Positions 48,657 through 57,761 of a stretch of DNA of 64,000 nucleotides are shown here, in pieces (position 1 is the first letter of the stretch; each line of letters opens with the position of its first letter). Position numbers and translations under genes: made by a program. The notes below the pieces were generated by a model. The model did not search any database and was not told the origin of the DNA. It saw only the letters and a list, made by a program, of their open reading frames with translations. The DNA is from Alteromonas halophila (GTDB lineage Bacteria; Pseudomonadota; Gammaproteobacteria; Enterobacterales; Alteromonadaceae): assembly GCF_014651815.1 (NCBI RefSeq), contig NZ_BMXP01000001.1:124001-188000 (forward strand). Direction: 5' to 3'.

Positions 48657-50537
48657 ATGATGCAACAACTTGCCGCTAAACAATCAGATATTGCCGCCCT
48701 TGATATTGGCAAAAGGGAGACAATCGGGACGTCGAGAGAAAATACGTCACAAACGTCCTTTACCGACGTTATCCGCGAAGTATCGTCACAGACGCCATCG
48801 ACGGAAAAATCGCAAAGTAAACCGGCTGCATCGCCCGTTACTGATAATAAAGCAGTGAGGTCTGGCGAAACGGCATCGTCGGCGTCTGACACCGCCAGTG
48901 AAAACAAGGTGTCCCGTGTCGAGGTAAAACGTGGTGAAGAACATGCATCGCTTCCGAATAAAGATCCGCTGGAGAAAAAGCAGCCTCTGCCGGGTGACGG
49001 CGACGCTGTTGCGCAGTGGATTGAGGAGCAGGAAGGCGACGTTGACTGGCTGGCATATGTTGATGCCGTGCAGTCTGCCGACCAGAAATTGTCCGAACAG
49101 GATCGTAAAGCGCTAATTGACAATGAGCTTGATTCAGAAGATGCGTTATTGGCAAAGGCCATGCTGGCACTTGAAGAAGTTGCACACCCCCCGGCTGACT
49201 CTGATGGCCTTATCACCCTGACTGACAGTGCAGGCAAAACCTTCACGACGTCTATTGGTCCGGTGATTGAGCAAATTGTAGGCAAACTCAATGACGCCGA
49301 AGGCTCGGACAAACATCAGCAGGATCTTCAAGCACTGGCCGGTGTGCTGCTGACGCTGCAAAAAGAAGGCGAAGTGAGCATTGACAGTGATACGGTGATG
49401 ACCAGGCTGGCTGACGCCTTACCCGCAGTCGATGCCAAAAAAGGCAGTGAGGCCGAAAAAGTCAGCGAATTAATTGCCAGCGCACTGAGTCAGGCAAACG
49501 CAGAAAACAAAAACCAGTCTCAGGATGAGGGAGACGAGGCACTGTTGCTCTCCTTAATTCAGAACGAGCTGAGCGCTGCCGATAAGAAAAAGAGTGACAG
49601 CCAGCTCAGCGCCGGGAAAGACAACGCCAGCATAATGTCGTCAGCAATGAATGCCACGTCGCAGATGGCCAGCGATGACAATTTGTCACAACTAATGCAG
49701 GACATGCAGACGATGTCGGACGCGTCCGCTGAGGATATGACGGACGCACTGAGCAGTAAAATTGTGGCGCTGATGCCCAACGCCAGCAGTGAGCAGCAAC
49801 AAACGGTGAAAAATGCACTGATCTCGGGGATCAATGAAATTCAGCAGCAGCTGAGTAAAGGGCATGAGCCGGGTATTGATTTAAAAACGGTGATCCAGCA
49901 GGCGATGACCGAAGCGAATATTGCACAGTCTCAGTCAGTAATGACACAGATTGAGCAACAGGCAGCGCAGTTGCATCAGGTTGTTAGTACCGCGCAGCAA
50001 ACCATGCAGCAGGTTCTTACTTCGCAGATGGTATCAGCCGATGCGGTGATACAGGAAAACAGCCAGATCCGCAGCGAGTCAGGCAAGGGGCAACAAAGCA
50101 CTGATGCCATTGACAATAAACCCGTCAACATCACCAAGGCAGAAGGACAACAGCAGCTTCAGGAAAAAATCAGGTGGATGGTCAACAGTCGCAGTACGCT
50201 GGCTGAAATTCGTCTTGATCCCCCTGAGCTGGGAAGTATGCAGGTACGGGTGAATATGAATGGTGACGCTGCCAGTGTTAACTTTGTGGTGCAGTCACAG
50301 CAGGCCCGGGACGCGCTGAATGATGCCATGCCACGCCTGCGTGATATGTTAAGTGAGCAGGGTATTGAGCTGGGAGAATCGTTTGTACAGCAGGAAAGCG
50401 GCGATGGCAGCGGCGAAGCTGACGGTCAGGCCGGCAGCGGTAATGGACAGTATGCCAGTGAGTCGGATGAAGACACCGAGGTTCGCGAACAGCCTCTGAC
50501 CCGCCAGGAAACCGGCGGTATTGACTATTATGTGTAA
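48657..50537 (+). CDS. fliK: Hook-length control protein FliK
   Basis: 626 residues, longer than the 405 of Salmonella FliK. The first 450 residues are low-complexity, rich in Ser, Asp, Gln and Ala, as expected for a molecular ruler. The conserved C-terminal domain is at about 505-585 (STLAEIRLDPPELGSMQVRV, VVQSQQARDALNDAMPRLRD, GIELGESFV). It measures the hook and flips FlhB specificity to filament substrates. A 249-codon reverse frame opposite it is a composition artefact. Confidence 0.93.
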   Translation: MMQQLAAKQSDIAALDIGKRETIGTSRENTSQTSFTDVIREVSSQTPSTEKSQSKPAASPVTDNKAVRSGETASSASDTASENKVSRVEVKRGEEHASLPNKDPLEKKQPLPGDGDAVAQWIEEQEGDVDWLAYVDAVQSADQKLSEQDRKALIDNELDSEDALLAKAMLALEEVAHPPADSDGLITLTDSAGKTFTTSIGPVIEQIVGKLNDAEGSDKHQQDLQALAGVLLTLQKEGEVSIDSDTVMTRLADALPAVDAKKGSEAEKVSELIASALSQANAENKNQSQDEGDEALLLSLIQNELSAADKKKSDSQLSAGKDNASIMSSAMNATSQMASDDNLSQLMQDMQTMSDASAEDMTDALSSKIVALMPNASSEQQQTVKNALISGINEIQQQLSKGHEPGIDLKTVIQQAMTEANIAQSQSVMTQIEQQAAQLHQVVSTAQQTMQQVLTSQMVSADAVIQENSQIRSESGKGQQSTDAIDNKPVNITKAEGQQQLQEKIRWMVNSRSTLAEIRLDPPELGSMQVRVNMNGDAASVNFVVQSQQARDALNDAMPRLRDMLSEQGIELGESFVQQESGDGSGEADGQAGSGNGQYASESDEDTEVREQPLTRQETGGIDYYV

Positions 50538-50622
50538 GTAGCAGGAATTTCGACGTAAGCAGCATTGCGATTTGTGACTGAACCTTGATAATAAGCGTCC
50601 ATCGTCACTACAAGGGAAAGAC

Positions 50623-51141
50623 ATGGCAGAAGAAGAGTTACAAATAGAAGATAGCGGCAAAAAGGGCAAGTTGATGATTATCATCATTGCCGTGGTGCTG
50701 GTGCTTGGCGGCGGCGCAGCATACTTTCTGCTGTTTAGTGGCAGTGATGAGCCTGCAGCACAGCAACTCGAGGCAACACAAAACAGCGCGCCGACACCAC
50801 AGCAGCAAAATGCTGAAGTTGGGTCTGCATTGTATGTGGCCATGCCTCGTCCGTTCGTGTTTAACGTGCCGGGCAGCGGACGTGACCGACTGGTTCAGAT
50901 AAAAGTACAGTTAATGGTGCGCGGCTCGGAAAATGAAGAAGTCGCCAAGTCGCACATTCCGTTGATAGAGGGGACCCTGTTGCAGGTTTTCAGTACCTCT
51001 AACGCGGATGATTTAGTCACCGAAGCCGGAAAAATTGAGTTGCGTGATCAGGCCGCCAGTGAGGTGCAGCGCGTAATGAATGAAATTGCCGGTAGTGATG
51101 TGGTTGAACGTGTATTGTTCACCGGTTTTGTAATGCAATAA
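50623..51141 (+). CDS. fliL: Flagellar basal-body protein FliL
   Basis: 172 residues: a short cytosolic tail, one membrane helix at about 17-37 (LMIIIIAVVLVLGGGAAYF), an Ala/Gln linker, and a periplasmic domain (FVFNVPGSGRDRLVQIKVQL, LRDQAASEVQRVMNEIAG). It surrounds the stator and supports torque. 12 bases before fliM. Confidence 0.95.
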   Translation: MAEEELQIEDSGKKGKLMIIIIAVVLVLGGGAAYFLLFSGSDEPAAQQLEATQNSAPTPQQQNAEVGSALYVAMPRPFVFNVPGSGRDRLVQIKVQLMVRGSENEEVAKSHIPLIEGTLLQVFSTSNADDLVTEAGKIELRDQAASEVQRVMNEIAGSDVVERVLFTGFVMQ

Positions 51142-51153
51142 CAGGATGACACT

Positions 51154-52212
51154 GTGAGCGATTTATTATCCCAGGACGAAATTGACGCGCTGCTACACGG
51201 CGTTGATGATGTCGAAGAAGAAGAAGCTGGCGAAGGCGAGTCAGATGCGTCTGCGCTGGAGTATGACTTTTCCTCTCAGGACAGGATCGTTCGTGGGCGT
51301 ATGCCAACACTGGAGATTGTTAACGAGCGCTTTGCGCGGCACATGCGGGTAAGTTTGTTTAATATGATGCGCCGCTCTGCCGAGGTCTCGATCAATGGCA
51401 TACAAATGATCAAGTTTGGTGAGTACATACATACGCTGTTTGTACCGACCAGCCTGAATATGGTGCGCTTCCGGCCGCTCAAAGGAACGGGGCTGATTAC
51501 CATGGAAGCGCGTCTGGTGTTTATTCTGGTAGACAACTTTTTCGGTGGTGACGGACGTTATCACGCGAAAATTGAGGGGCGTGAATTTACCCCGACCGAG
51601 CGGCGAATTATCCAGATGCTGCTGAAAATTATTTTTGAAGATTATAAAGAAGCCTGGGCGCCGGTAATGGATGTGTCCTTCGAGTATCTGGACTCCGAAG
51701 TGAACCCGGCCATGGCAAATATTGTCAGCCCGACAGAAGTGGTAGTGATTAGCTCATTTCATATTGAGCTGGATGGTGGTGGCGGTGACTTCCATGTTTC
51801 GTTGCCGTACAGCATGCTGGAACCGATCCGCGAATTACTCGATGCCGGTGTACAAAGTGATAAAGAAGACACCGATCTGCGCTGGAGTAAGGCACTGCGT
51901 GATGAAATTATGGATGTGAATGTCGCGCTGACCACCCATATGCTGGATGTGGATATTCCGCTTCGCAACATTATGGAGTTTAAGGAAGGGGATATTATTC
52001 CGGTGGAGATGCCGGAACATATCACGGTACTGATTGAGGATCTGCCGACATTCCGGGCCAAACTCGGACGCTCCAGAGACAACCTGGCACTAAAAATTAC
52101 TGAGAAGATCCCACGGCCTACCTCCGTGAAATCAGAACTGCAGTTATTAACCCGTGGCGGACGCATTATTGATAACGATGCCGAGCTGCAAGTACTCGAA
52201 GAAGACCTGTAA
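51154..52212 (+). CDS. fliM: Motor switch protein FliM (GTG start)
   Basis: 352 residues from GTG, preceded by CAGGATG-like spacing. LLSQDEIDALLHGVDD at the very N-terminus is the CheY-P-binding peptide; the middle domain has GRMPTLEIVNERFARHMRVS, and the SpoA-like C-terminal domain follows (about 265-345). It forms the C-ring wall and receives the switching signal from CheY at 62886. Confidence 0.97.
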   Translation: MSDLLSQDEIDALLHGVDDVEEEEAGEGESDASALEYDFSSQDRIVRGRMPTLEIVNERFARHMRVSLFNMMRRSAEVSINGIQMIKFGEYIHTLFVPTSLNMVRFRPLKGTGLITMEARLVFILVDNFFGGDGRYHAKIEGREFTPTERRIIQMLLKIIFEDYKEAWAPVMDVSFEYLDSEVNPAMANIVSPTEVVVISSFHIELDGGGGDFHVSLPYSMLEPIRELLDAGVQSDKEDTDLRWSKALRDEIMDVNVALTTHMLDVDIPLRNIMEFKEGDIIPVEMPEHITVLIEDLPTFRAKLGRSRDNLALKITEKIPRPTSVKSELQLLTRGGRIIDNDAELQVLEEDL

Positions 52213-52227
52213 TGAAGGGGAATACCC

Positions 52228-52665
52228 ATGAGTGAAGAAGACGGTATGGACGATTGGGCAGAAGCCATGGCAGAGCAGGAAGAAGCAGAAGCCGGCGGCG
52301 ATGAAAACAGTAATGCCGCGGGTGATGAACACGCCTCTGCTGACGATGATGTCAAAAAACCGGAACTGGACGAGCTGGAAGATGAGTCCCTGTCCGGTGA
52401 TGAAAAGAAAAAACTGGATACCATTTTAGATATCCCTGTGACTATCTCCATGGAGGTAGGACGCAGCCAGATTAGCATTCGAAACCTGCTTCAGCTGAAT
52501 CAGGGATCGGTGGTCGAACTTGATCGGGTGGCGGGTGAGCCACTGGATGTGCTCGTGAATGGCACGTTGATTGCTCATGGAGAAGTAGTAGTGGTCAACG
52601 ACAAGTTTGGTATTCGGTTAACGGATGTTATTAGTCAAATCGAAAGAATTAAAAAGCTCAGGTAA
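52228..52665 (+). CDS. fliN: Motor switch protein FliN
   Basis: 145 residues. The first 65 are acidic and low-complexity; the SpoA domain follows ([56 protein letters not shown]). It builds the base of the C ring and binds FliH. Its last 41 bases overlap the fliO start. Confidence 0.96.
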   Translation: MSEEDGMDDWAEAMAEQEEAEAGGDENSNAAGDEHASADDDVKKPELDELEDESLSGDEKKKLDTILDIPVTISMEVGRSQISIRNLLQLNQGSVVELDRVAGEPLDVLVNGTLIAHGEVVVVNDKFGIRLTDVISQIERIKKLR

Positions 52666-53116
52666 AACATCATTAAAATCAAGGGTTTGCGCTTTGCTGC
52701 CCTTGCTTTTCTGCTTTTCTGCCAGCGCGCAGAGCGATAACTCCCTCACCAGTGTGAAAAGCGTAGTGTCAATTTTCCTATCACTATTATTAGTGATTGG
52801 GATTATTTTTGCGCTTGCATGGGTGATGCGACGGTTTAATGTCGCTCACGCCGGCAGTGGCCAGATGAAAGTAGTCGCCAGCATGGTTGCCGGGACCAAA
52901 GAGAAAATCATGGTTATCGAGGTGGGGGATGAACAACACCTGGTCGGTATCACGCCTAATCATATCTCGCACTTAAGCAAGCTGGAAACGCATCTAAAGA
53001 GCAAGCAGAGCCCGCCCGGCAGTGGCGGTGGGGCCGATCAGTTTAAGCAAAAGCTGGTACAGGCTATGGCCGGGAAAATGAATCCGGCGGTGAAGCAGGA
53101 GAACAAACATGACTAA
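52625..53116 (+). CDS. fliO: Export apparatus protein FliO
   Basis: 163 residues as read from the ATG inside fliN. A signal-like segment ([15 protein letters not shown]) precedes one membrane helix at about 45-67 ([20 protein letters not shown]), then [20 protein letters not shown] and [19 protein letters not shown], typical of FliO. It assists assembly of the FliP ring. The 41-base overlap with fliN is long; a later start would cut the signal segment. Confidence 0.9.
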   Translation: MLLVKSKELKSSGKTSLKSRVCALLPLLFCFSASAQSDNSLTSVKSVVSIFLSLLLVIGIIFALAWVMRRFNVAHAGSGQMKVVASMVAGTKEKIMVIEVGDEQHLVGITPNHISHLSKLETHLKSKQSPPGSGGGADQFKQKLVQAMAGKMNPAVKQENKHD

Positions 53117-53870
53117 ACGTCACCTTTGTCTCATCACGCTTCTTCTCGCCACGATTGGCTATCTGGCGCCTGCCCATGCCCAGCAGGGGATTTCCGCCGT
53201 CACCGTAACCAGCAATCCGGATGGCAGTCAGGACTACACTATGACCCTGCAGGCGCTGTTTATTATGACGGCGCTGAGCCTTATCCCAGCCTTCGTACTA
53301 ATGATGACGTCATTCACCCGCATCATTGTGGTGCTGTCAATCTTACGTCAGGCCATCGGTCTGCAGCAGTCGCCGTCAAACCAGATCCTGATTGGGGTCA
53401 GCCTGTTTTTGTCGATGTTTATCATGATGCCGGTGTTTGAAGAGATCAACGAACGTGCCCTGCAGCCCTATCTGGATGAGGAGATGACGTCAAAAGAAGC
53501 CTTTGATGAAGCCAAAGGCCCGATGCGAGACTTTATGCTGGCACAAACCCGGGTAAAGGATTTAGAAACCTTTGTCACCATAGCCGGTGAAGAAGACAAG
53601 TACGATGATCCCCGCGATGTATCGTTGAGCATTCTGATCCCCGCGTTTGTTACCAGTGAGCTGAAAACCGCCTTTCAGATTGGTTTCATGCTGTTTATTC
53701 CGTTTCTGATCATTGATTTGGTGGTCGCGTCGATTCTGATGGCCATGGGTATGATGATGCTTTCGCCGATGATCGTGTCTTTGCCTTTCAAACTGATGTT
53801 GTTCGTGCTGGTGGATGGCTGGAACCTGGTGTTCGGCACGCTGGCGAACAGCTTCGGCATGGGCGTGTAG
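53109..53870 (+). CDS. fliP: Export gate protein FliP
   Basis: 253 residues with cleavable signal (about 1-24) and four membrane segments. [20 protein letters not shown] and [40 protein letters not shown] and [20 protein letters not shown] are FliP signatures. With FliQ and FliR it forms the export gate. Overlaps fliO by 8 bases. Confidence 0.97.
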   Translation: MTKRHLCLITLLLATIGYLAPAHAQQGISAVTVTSNPDGSQDYTMTLQALFIMTALSLIPAFVLMMTSFTRIIVVLSILRQAIGLQQSPSNQILIGVSLFLSMFIMMPVFEEINERALQPYLDEEMTSKEAFDEAKGPMRDFMLAQTRVKDLETFVTIAGEEDKYDDPRDVSLSILIPAFVTSELKTAFQIGFMLFIPFLIIDLVVASILMAMGMMMLSPMIVSLPFKLMLFVLVDGWNLVFGTLANSFGMGV

Positions 53871-53878
53871 GGGGACGT

Positions 53879-54148
53879 ATGGCACCAGAGGTCTTTGTTG
53901 AAATTCTGCGCGAAGCCATGTTTATGGTGATTGTGCTGGTGTCAGCCGTCATCGTGCCCAGTTTGATAGTAGGGCTGATAGTCGCGGTCTTTCAGGCTGC
54001 CACATCTATCAACGAACAGACCATGAGTTTCCTGCCACGTCTTATTGTAACCTTGCTGGCGCTGAGCTGGGGGGGAAACTGGCTGGTGCAGCAGTTAATG
54101 GACTTTACCTTCCACATGGTCGAGCTGATCCCTCAGGTCGTGGGCTGA
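53879..54148 (+). CDS. fliQ: Export gate protein FliQ
   Basis: 89 residues with two membrane hairpins and the family pattern VVSAVIVPSLIVGLI-like VLVSAVIVPSLIVGLIVAVF with QAATSINEQTMSFLPRLIV. Normal length. Eight bases after fliP. Confidence 0.97.
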   Translation: MAPEVFVEILREAMFMVIVLVSAVIVPSLIVGLIVAVFQAATSINEQTMSFLPRLIVTLLALSWGGNWLVQQLMDFTFHMVELIPQVVG

Positions 54149-54163
54149 GTCGGGCACGCTGCC

Positions 54164-54946
54164 ATGGAATTTGACCTAAGCACTCTTAACCAGTTTCTTG
54201 CCGATTTGCTGCTGCCATTTCTGCGCATTAGCGGACTGTTTGCGGCGATGATCGGCTTAAGTGCGCGTTCGGTATCACCACAGCTACGCGGCATGCTGGC
54301 TATACTGATTTCGCTAATCATTATTCCTGTTGTGCCGCCGGCACCGGTGACTGATCTGGTGAACCTGGGTACCTTTGTGCTGGGTATACAACAATTGCTT
54401 ATTGGCGTGGCAATTGGCTTTATATCCATGCTGGTGCTCAACACCTTTGTGCTGGCAGGTCAGATCATTGCGATGCAGACTGGTCTTGGTTTTGCCTCTA
54501 TTGTTGATCCGGTTAATGGCATCAATGTCCCCGCTGTAGGCCAGTTTTACCTTATTCTGGCCACACTGTTGTTCTGGGCGCTGGACGGGCATCTGGCCAT
54601 GATCCGCATGATCGTAATGAGCTTTGAGGCATTTCCCATTGGCGATGTATGGTGGACCGGTGAGCAGTTTAAAGCCATTGCTCACTGGGCGGGATGGATG
54701 TTTGTGGCTGCACTGACGCTGTCTCTGGCACCCATTGTATCACTGCTGGTCGTCAATCTGGGGTTTGGCGTGATGACCAAAGCAGCGCCGCAGCTGAATA
54801 TTTTCAGTATCGGCTTTTCAATCGCTCAGATGATGGGACTCATTATTATCTGGGTCACACTGCCCAATTTCACGTCGCATTTTACCAGTCAGTGGGAGCG
54901 GGCCCAGCAGTTTATGTGTGAACTTTTACGAATTTGTCCGAGTTAG
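54164..54946 (+). CDS. fliR: Export gate protein FliR
   Basis: 260 residues, about six hydrophobic segments. FLRISGLFAAMIGLSARSVS, LAGQIIAMQTGLGFASIVDP and GVMTKAAPQLNIFSIGFSI are FliR hallmarks. Part of the FliPQR gate. Eight bases before flhB. Confidence 0.97.
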   Translation: MEFDLSTLNQFLADLLLPFLRISGLFAAMIGLSARSVSPQLRGMLAILISLIIIPVVPPAPVTDLVNLGTFVLGIQQLLIGVAIGFISMLVLNTFVLAGQIIAMQTGLGFASIVDPVNGINVPAVGQFYLILATLLFWALDGHLAMIRMIVMSFEAFPIGDVWWTGEQFKAIAHWAGWMFVAALTLSLAPIVSLLVVNLGFGVMTKAAPQLNIFSIGFSIAQMMGLIIIWVTLPNFTSHFTSQWERAQQFMCELLRICPS

Positions 54947-54954
54947 GCTAAACC

Positions 54955-56079
54955 ATGTCAGACGCGCACGAAAAAACAGAAGAACCCACAAGTAAGAAAC
55001 TTGAGGATGCTGCCAAAAAAGGACAGGTGGCGCGCTCCAGAGAGCTCTCAACCACGCTGGTGCTGGTGGCGAGTGCGCTGGTCGTAATGATCATTGGCGG
55101 CTGGATGGCCGAAGCGCTCTATCGTGTGATGGGCCGCACATTCACACTCTCTCGGGACGAGACGTACGACATCACCCATATGTTCTCAGCGCTGGACACA
55201 GCCGTTGATGCGGTGGGGTGGCCACTCTTGTTTTTCATGATTGTTTCCACTATTGCGGGCATTTACGGTTCAGTTGCACTTGGGGGATATAACTTTTCCT
55301 GGCAGGCGGCGCAGCCAAAGGGCAGTAAAATGAATCCTGTTAGTGGTTTTAAACGCATGTTTGGAACAAACGGGCTGGTGGAGTTACTCAAAGCATTGGC
55401 AAAAGTTTTTGTCATTGCGGGGATGGGGTTAGCTTCATTATTGTATTTCAAGGATGAGGCTTTACACCTGGATATGGAGCTCTATCCGCGCAATATTTTT
55501 CACGCGCTGGATATGCTGGAATGGGCTTTCTTGCTGCTGGCCTGCGGTACGATCCCAATTGCGCTTATCGATGTGCCTTATCAAAAGCATAAGCACAATG
55601 AAGAAATGAAAATGACCAAACAGGAGGTTAAAGACGAGCGCAAAAACGCCGAAGGTGATGCAGAGGTCAAAGGCCGCATTCGTCGCCTGCAGTACCAGTC
55701 TGCTTCCCGCCGCATGATGCAGGACGTGCCCGAGGCAGATGTGGTTGTCACTAACCCGACGCACTTCTCGGTTGCCATTAAATACGATGAAGACGGCAGC
55801 CGTGCGCCTGTTCTGGTGGCCAAAGGGGCGGATGAACTGGCCATGCACATTCGTAAAATAGCCACAGCAAGCGATGTTCCGCTGCTACCCTCACCCATGC
55901 TGGCGCGGGCTATTTACTATTCCACCGAGGTGGATGAAGAAATTCCCAGTAAGCTGTTTATGGCCGTGGCGCAGGTGCTGGCATATGTGTATCAGCTGAA
56001 AGCCTTCCGTGCCGGCAAAGGCAAACGTCCCAAGCCGCTCAAAAAAGACCTGCCGATTCCGAAGGAGCTGCAGCGCTAG
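54955..56079 (+). CDS. flhB: Export substrate-switch protein FlhB
   Basis: 374 residues: N-terminal EKTEEPTSKKLEDAAKKGQV, four membrane segments, and a cytoplasmic domain with the self-cleavage motif NPTH at 267-270 (VVVTNPTHFSVAIKYD). Cleavage and FliK contact change export from hook to filament proteins. It ends the fliK-flhB unit; flhA, its usual neighbour, is displaced by 1.7 kb. Confidence 0.97.
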   Translation: MSDAHEKTEEPTSKKLEDAAKKGQVARSRELSTTLVLVASALVVMIIGGWMAEALYRVMGRTFTLSRDETYDITHMFSALDTAVDAVGWPLLFFMIVSTIAGIYGSVALGGYNFSWQAAQPKGSKMNPVSGFKRMFGTNGLVELLKALAKVFVIAGMGLASLLYFKDEALHLDMELYPRNIFHALDMLEWAFLLLACGTIPIALIDVPYQKHKHNEEMKMTKQEVKDERKNAEGDAEVKGRIRRLQYQSASRRMMQDVPEADVVVTNPTHFSVAIKYDEDGSRAPVLVAKGADELAMHIRKIATASDVPLLPSPMLARAIYYSTEVDEEIPSKLFMAVAQVLAYVYQLKAFRAGKGKRPKPLKKDLPIPKELQR

Positions 56080-56245
56080 GGACGATGCGAATAAGGCTAT
56101 CATCTCTCAGCGAATGCGTGACCTCTTTCAGATCCGGCGCAAACCTCGTTCAGATTTACCGGCAAACATGGCTACACGTTGTTCGGCTCGTTTGTTGTCG
56201 GCGAGGTATTACCGGCTGACACACGTGCCATCGTTGTTAGTGATT

Positions 56246-56482
56246 CTACTGCTTATCGCAGGAACACCCTATCGAGCCGTCGGCATTTTCCCACTCTGTA
56301 TAGTGCCCGTTCGCGCCCGCTATCTGGCCTGCCTGCGACGTACACTCCATACGTAACTGATTACAGTAAGATGCACTACCGCCTACATCAATATTCGATA
56401 TATCTTCTACGACCGCGTGGTCAACTGAGCCGCTGCTGCAACCGCCCAAAATAACCAGACCACACATCAACAAACATTTCAT
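56246..56482 (-). CDS. Small Cys-rich putative lipoprotein
   Basis: 78 residues from the ATG at 56482. MKCLLMCGLVILGGCSSGS is a lipoprotein signal with lipobox LGGC. The mature part has further Cys (SASYCNQLRMECTSQAGQIA, IGCSCDKQ), perhaps disulfide-bonded in the periplasm. GGAG lies 13 bases upstream, an unusually long gap. I do not recognise the family. It is opposite to its flagellar neighbours and has no evident link to motility. Confidence 0.6.
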   Translation of the reverse strand: MKCLLMCGLVILGGCSSGSVDHAVVEDISNIDVGGSASYCNQLRMECTSQAGQIAGANGHYTEWENADGSIGCSCDKQ

Positions 56483-56778
56483 CACTGGTACTTCACTCCT
56501 TGTTACCTTCTGGTAATGCGACACCGCTATCCTGAAAGAAGTTCAGTCAATCATAGGTGGTGCCGATACACAACAGACCGGAGGTTACGGAATACGTTTA
56601 TGTTTTTAGAACAATGGGGTACGTGTGGCGATAGACTGAGGAAGTAACGATCACGCCGTCGCTTGTGAAACCGATAAGCTGTGCTCCGTCAACGTACGTA
56701 ACCGGCACTGAAATCACGAAAGGAACGCGATAGAATGCGTGCTTTTATGTAAGTAGAACGCAGTCGCGAAGCAATACA

Positions 56779-57606
56779 ATGGCAATCAGCAGCTGGCTAA
56801 ACAAAAAAATATACAAACGATCAGTCAGGTTCTGGCTTCTCATGCTGTTCGTTTTACCGGCCGTTCCACCGCTCGGCGCGACCTTTGGCTTACTGGCCTT
56901 TTCCTACTTTCCCTGGCCCATTACGTTTGATGTTGAAATGCCCGAAATCGCAGACAGTAATAGCGAGCTTATTGTGCTGGTCCACGGCAAGGGCGACACT
57001 GCCAGTACCTGGTCACTGGACTTCGCAAAATCATTAGGTAACAACGTGCTGGGTGACACCCAACAGGTATTTGCGATGGATTGGTCCGATTATTCTGACA
57101 ACCTGTTTCGTTGCTCGAACAACGGCCGCCGGGTGGGTCTGCAAATTGGTGAGGCACTGGCGGCCAGTCCATCACTTAAAAACGTGCACCTGATTGGTCA
57201 CAGTGCCGGCGCTTTCGTTGTGTATGGTCTGTGTGAAAGTCTTAAGCAACATAATCCTTCCATAACGGTGCACGCCACGTATCTTGATCCGCTTGGCATT
57301 TACAGTGGCTTTGACTGGAATTTCGGGCCTCGTAACTTTGGCTCCTGTGCTGATATCAGTGACGCATACATTGATGCGGATGATGGGGTGCCCGGCAGCA
57401 ATGTCCCCCTGGCGCATGCCCACACGTTTAATGTTACTGCGCTAAAAAACACTGGCAATAATGCCTATCAGGGCAATGCTCACATGTGGCCGGTAGACTA
57501 TTACCGGAACGCGGTGATGCATGATGCGCTGCCTTACTGGTCACCGGATGAAGAGGTGCTGCGCCGTTTTCCACGCGGTGAGCATACCGTGTTAACAGAG
57601 CAATAA
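56779..57606 (+). CDS. Lipase-like alpha/beta hydrolase with N-terminal membrane anchor
   Basis: 275 residues. A hydrophobic segment at about 17-45 (FWLLMLFVLPAVPPLGATFG) suggests an uncleaved anchor or signal. The hydrolase fold follows: LIVLVHGKGDTASTW (oxyanion region), nucleophile Ser142 in LIGHSAGAF, acid probably Asp in ATYLDPLG and base probably His in NAHMWPVDYY. Resembles lipases with the GHSAG elbow; the substrate is unknown. Inserted between flhB and flhA, on the same strand, with no clear own promoter recognised. Confidence 0.75.
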   Translation: MAISSWLNKKIYKRSVRFWLLMLFVLPAVPPLGATFGLLAFSYFPWPITFDVEMPEIADSNSELIVLVHGKGDTASTWSLDFAKSLGNNVLGDTQQVFAMDWSDYSDNLFRCSNNGRRVGLQIGEALAASPSLKNVHLIGHSAGAFVVYGLCESLKQHNPSITVHATYLDPLGIYSGFDWNFGPRNFGSCADISDAYIDADDGVPGSNVPLAHAHTFNVTALKNTGNNAYQGNAHMWPVDYYRNAVMHDALPYWSPDEEVLRRFPRGEHTVLTEQ

Positions 57607-57688
57607 GCCTGATAGCTATTGGGTGATGTGCACTGGCATGCACCGATGCTTATCATTCTGACGCCGCAACTGCCACGGATTCACAAAA

Positions 57689-57705
57689 CTGGCACGGTGT
57701 TTGTA
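57689..57705 (+). promoter_or_regulatory. Possible sigma-54 promoter of flhA-flhF-flhG-fliA
   Basis: CTGGCACGGTGTTTGTA has a perfect -24 box, but the invariant GC of the -12 element reads GT. Correct spacing and position 57 bases before flhA; the GC-to-GT change should weaken it. Confidence 0.5.
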
Positions 57706-57761
57706 ATTAGTCTCGTCAGACAGAAAAAGTGTCAAAATTCTGATAGAGACCTTAATCCGCT

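Noticed and set aside
48563..49312. 249-codon reverse-strand frame opposite fliK
   Set aside because: Ser/Ala-rich complement of low-complexity FliK coding sequence; fliK has clear domain evidence.
51759..52478. 239-codon reverse-strand frame opposite fliM/fliN
   Set aside because: Begins inside fliN and is Ser-rich low complexity; shadow.
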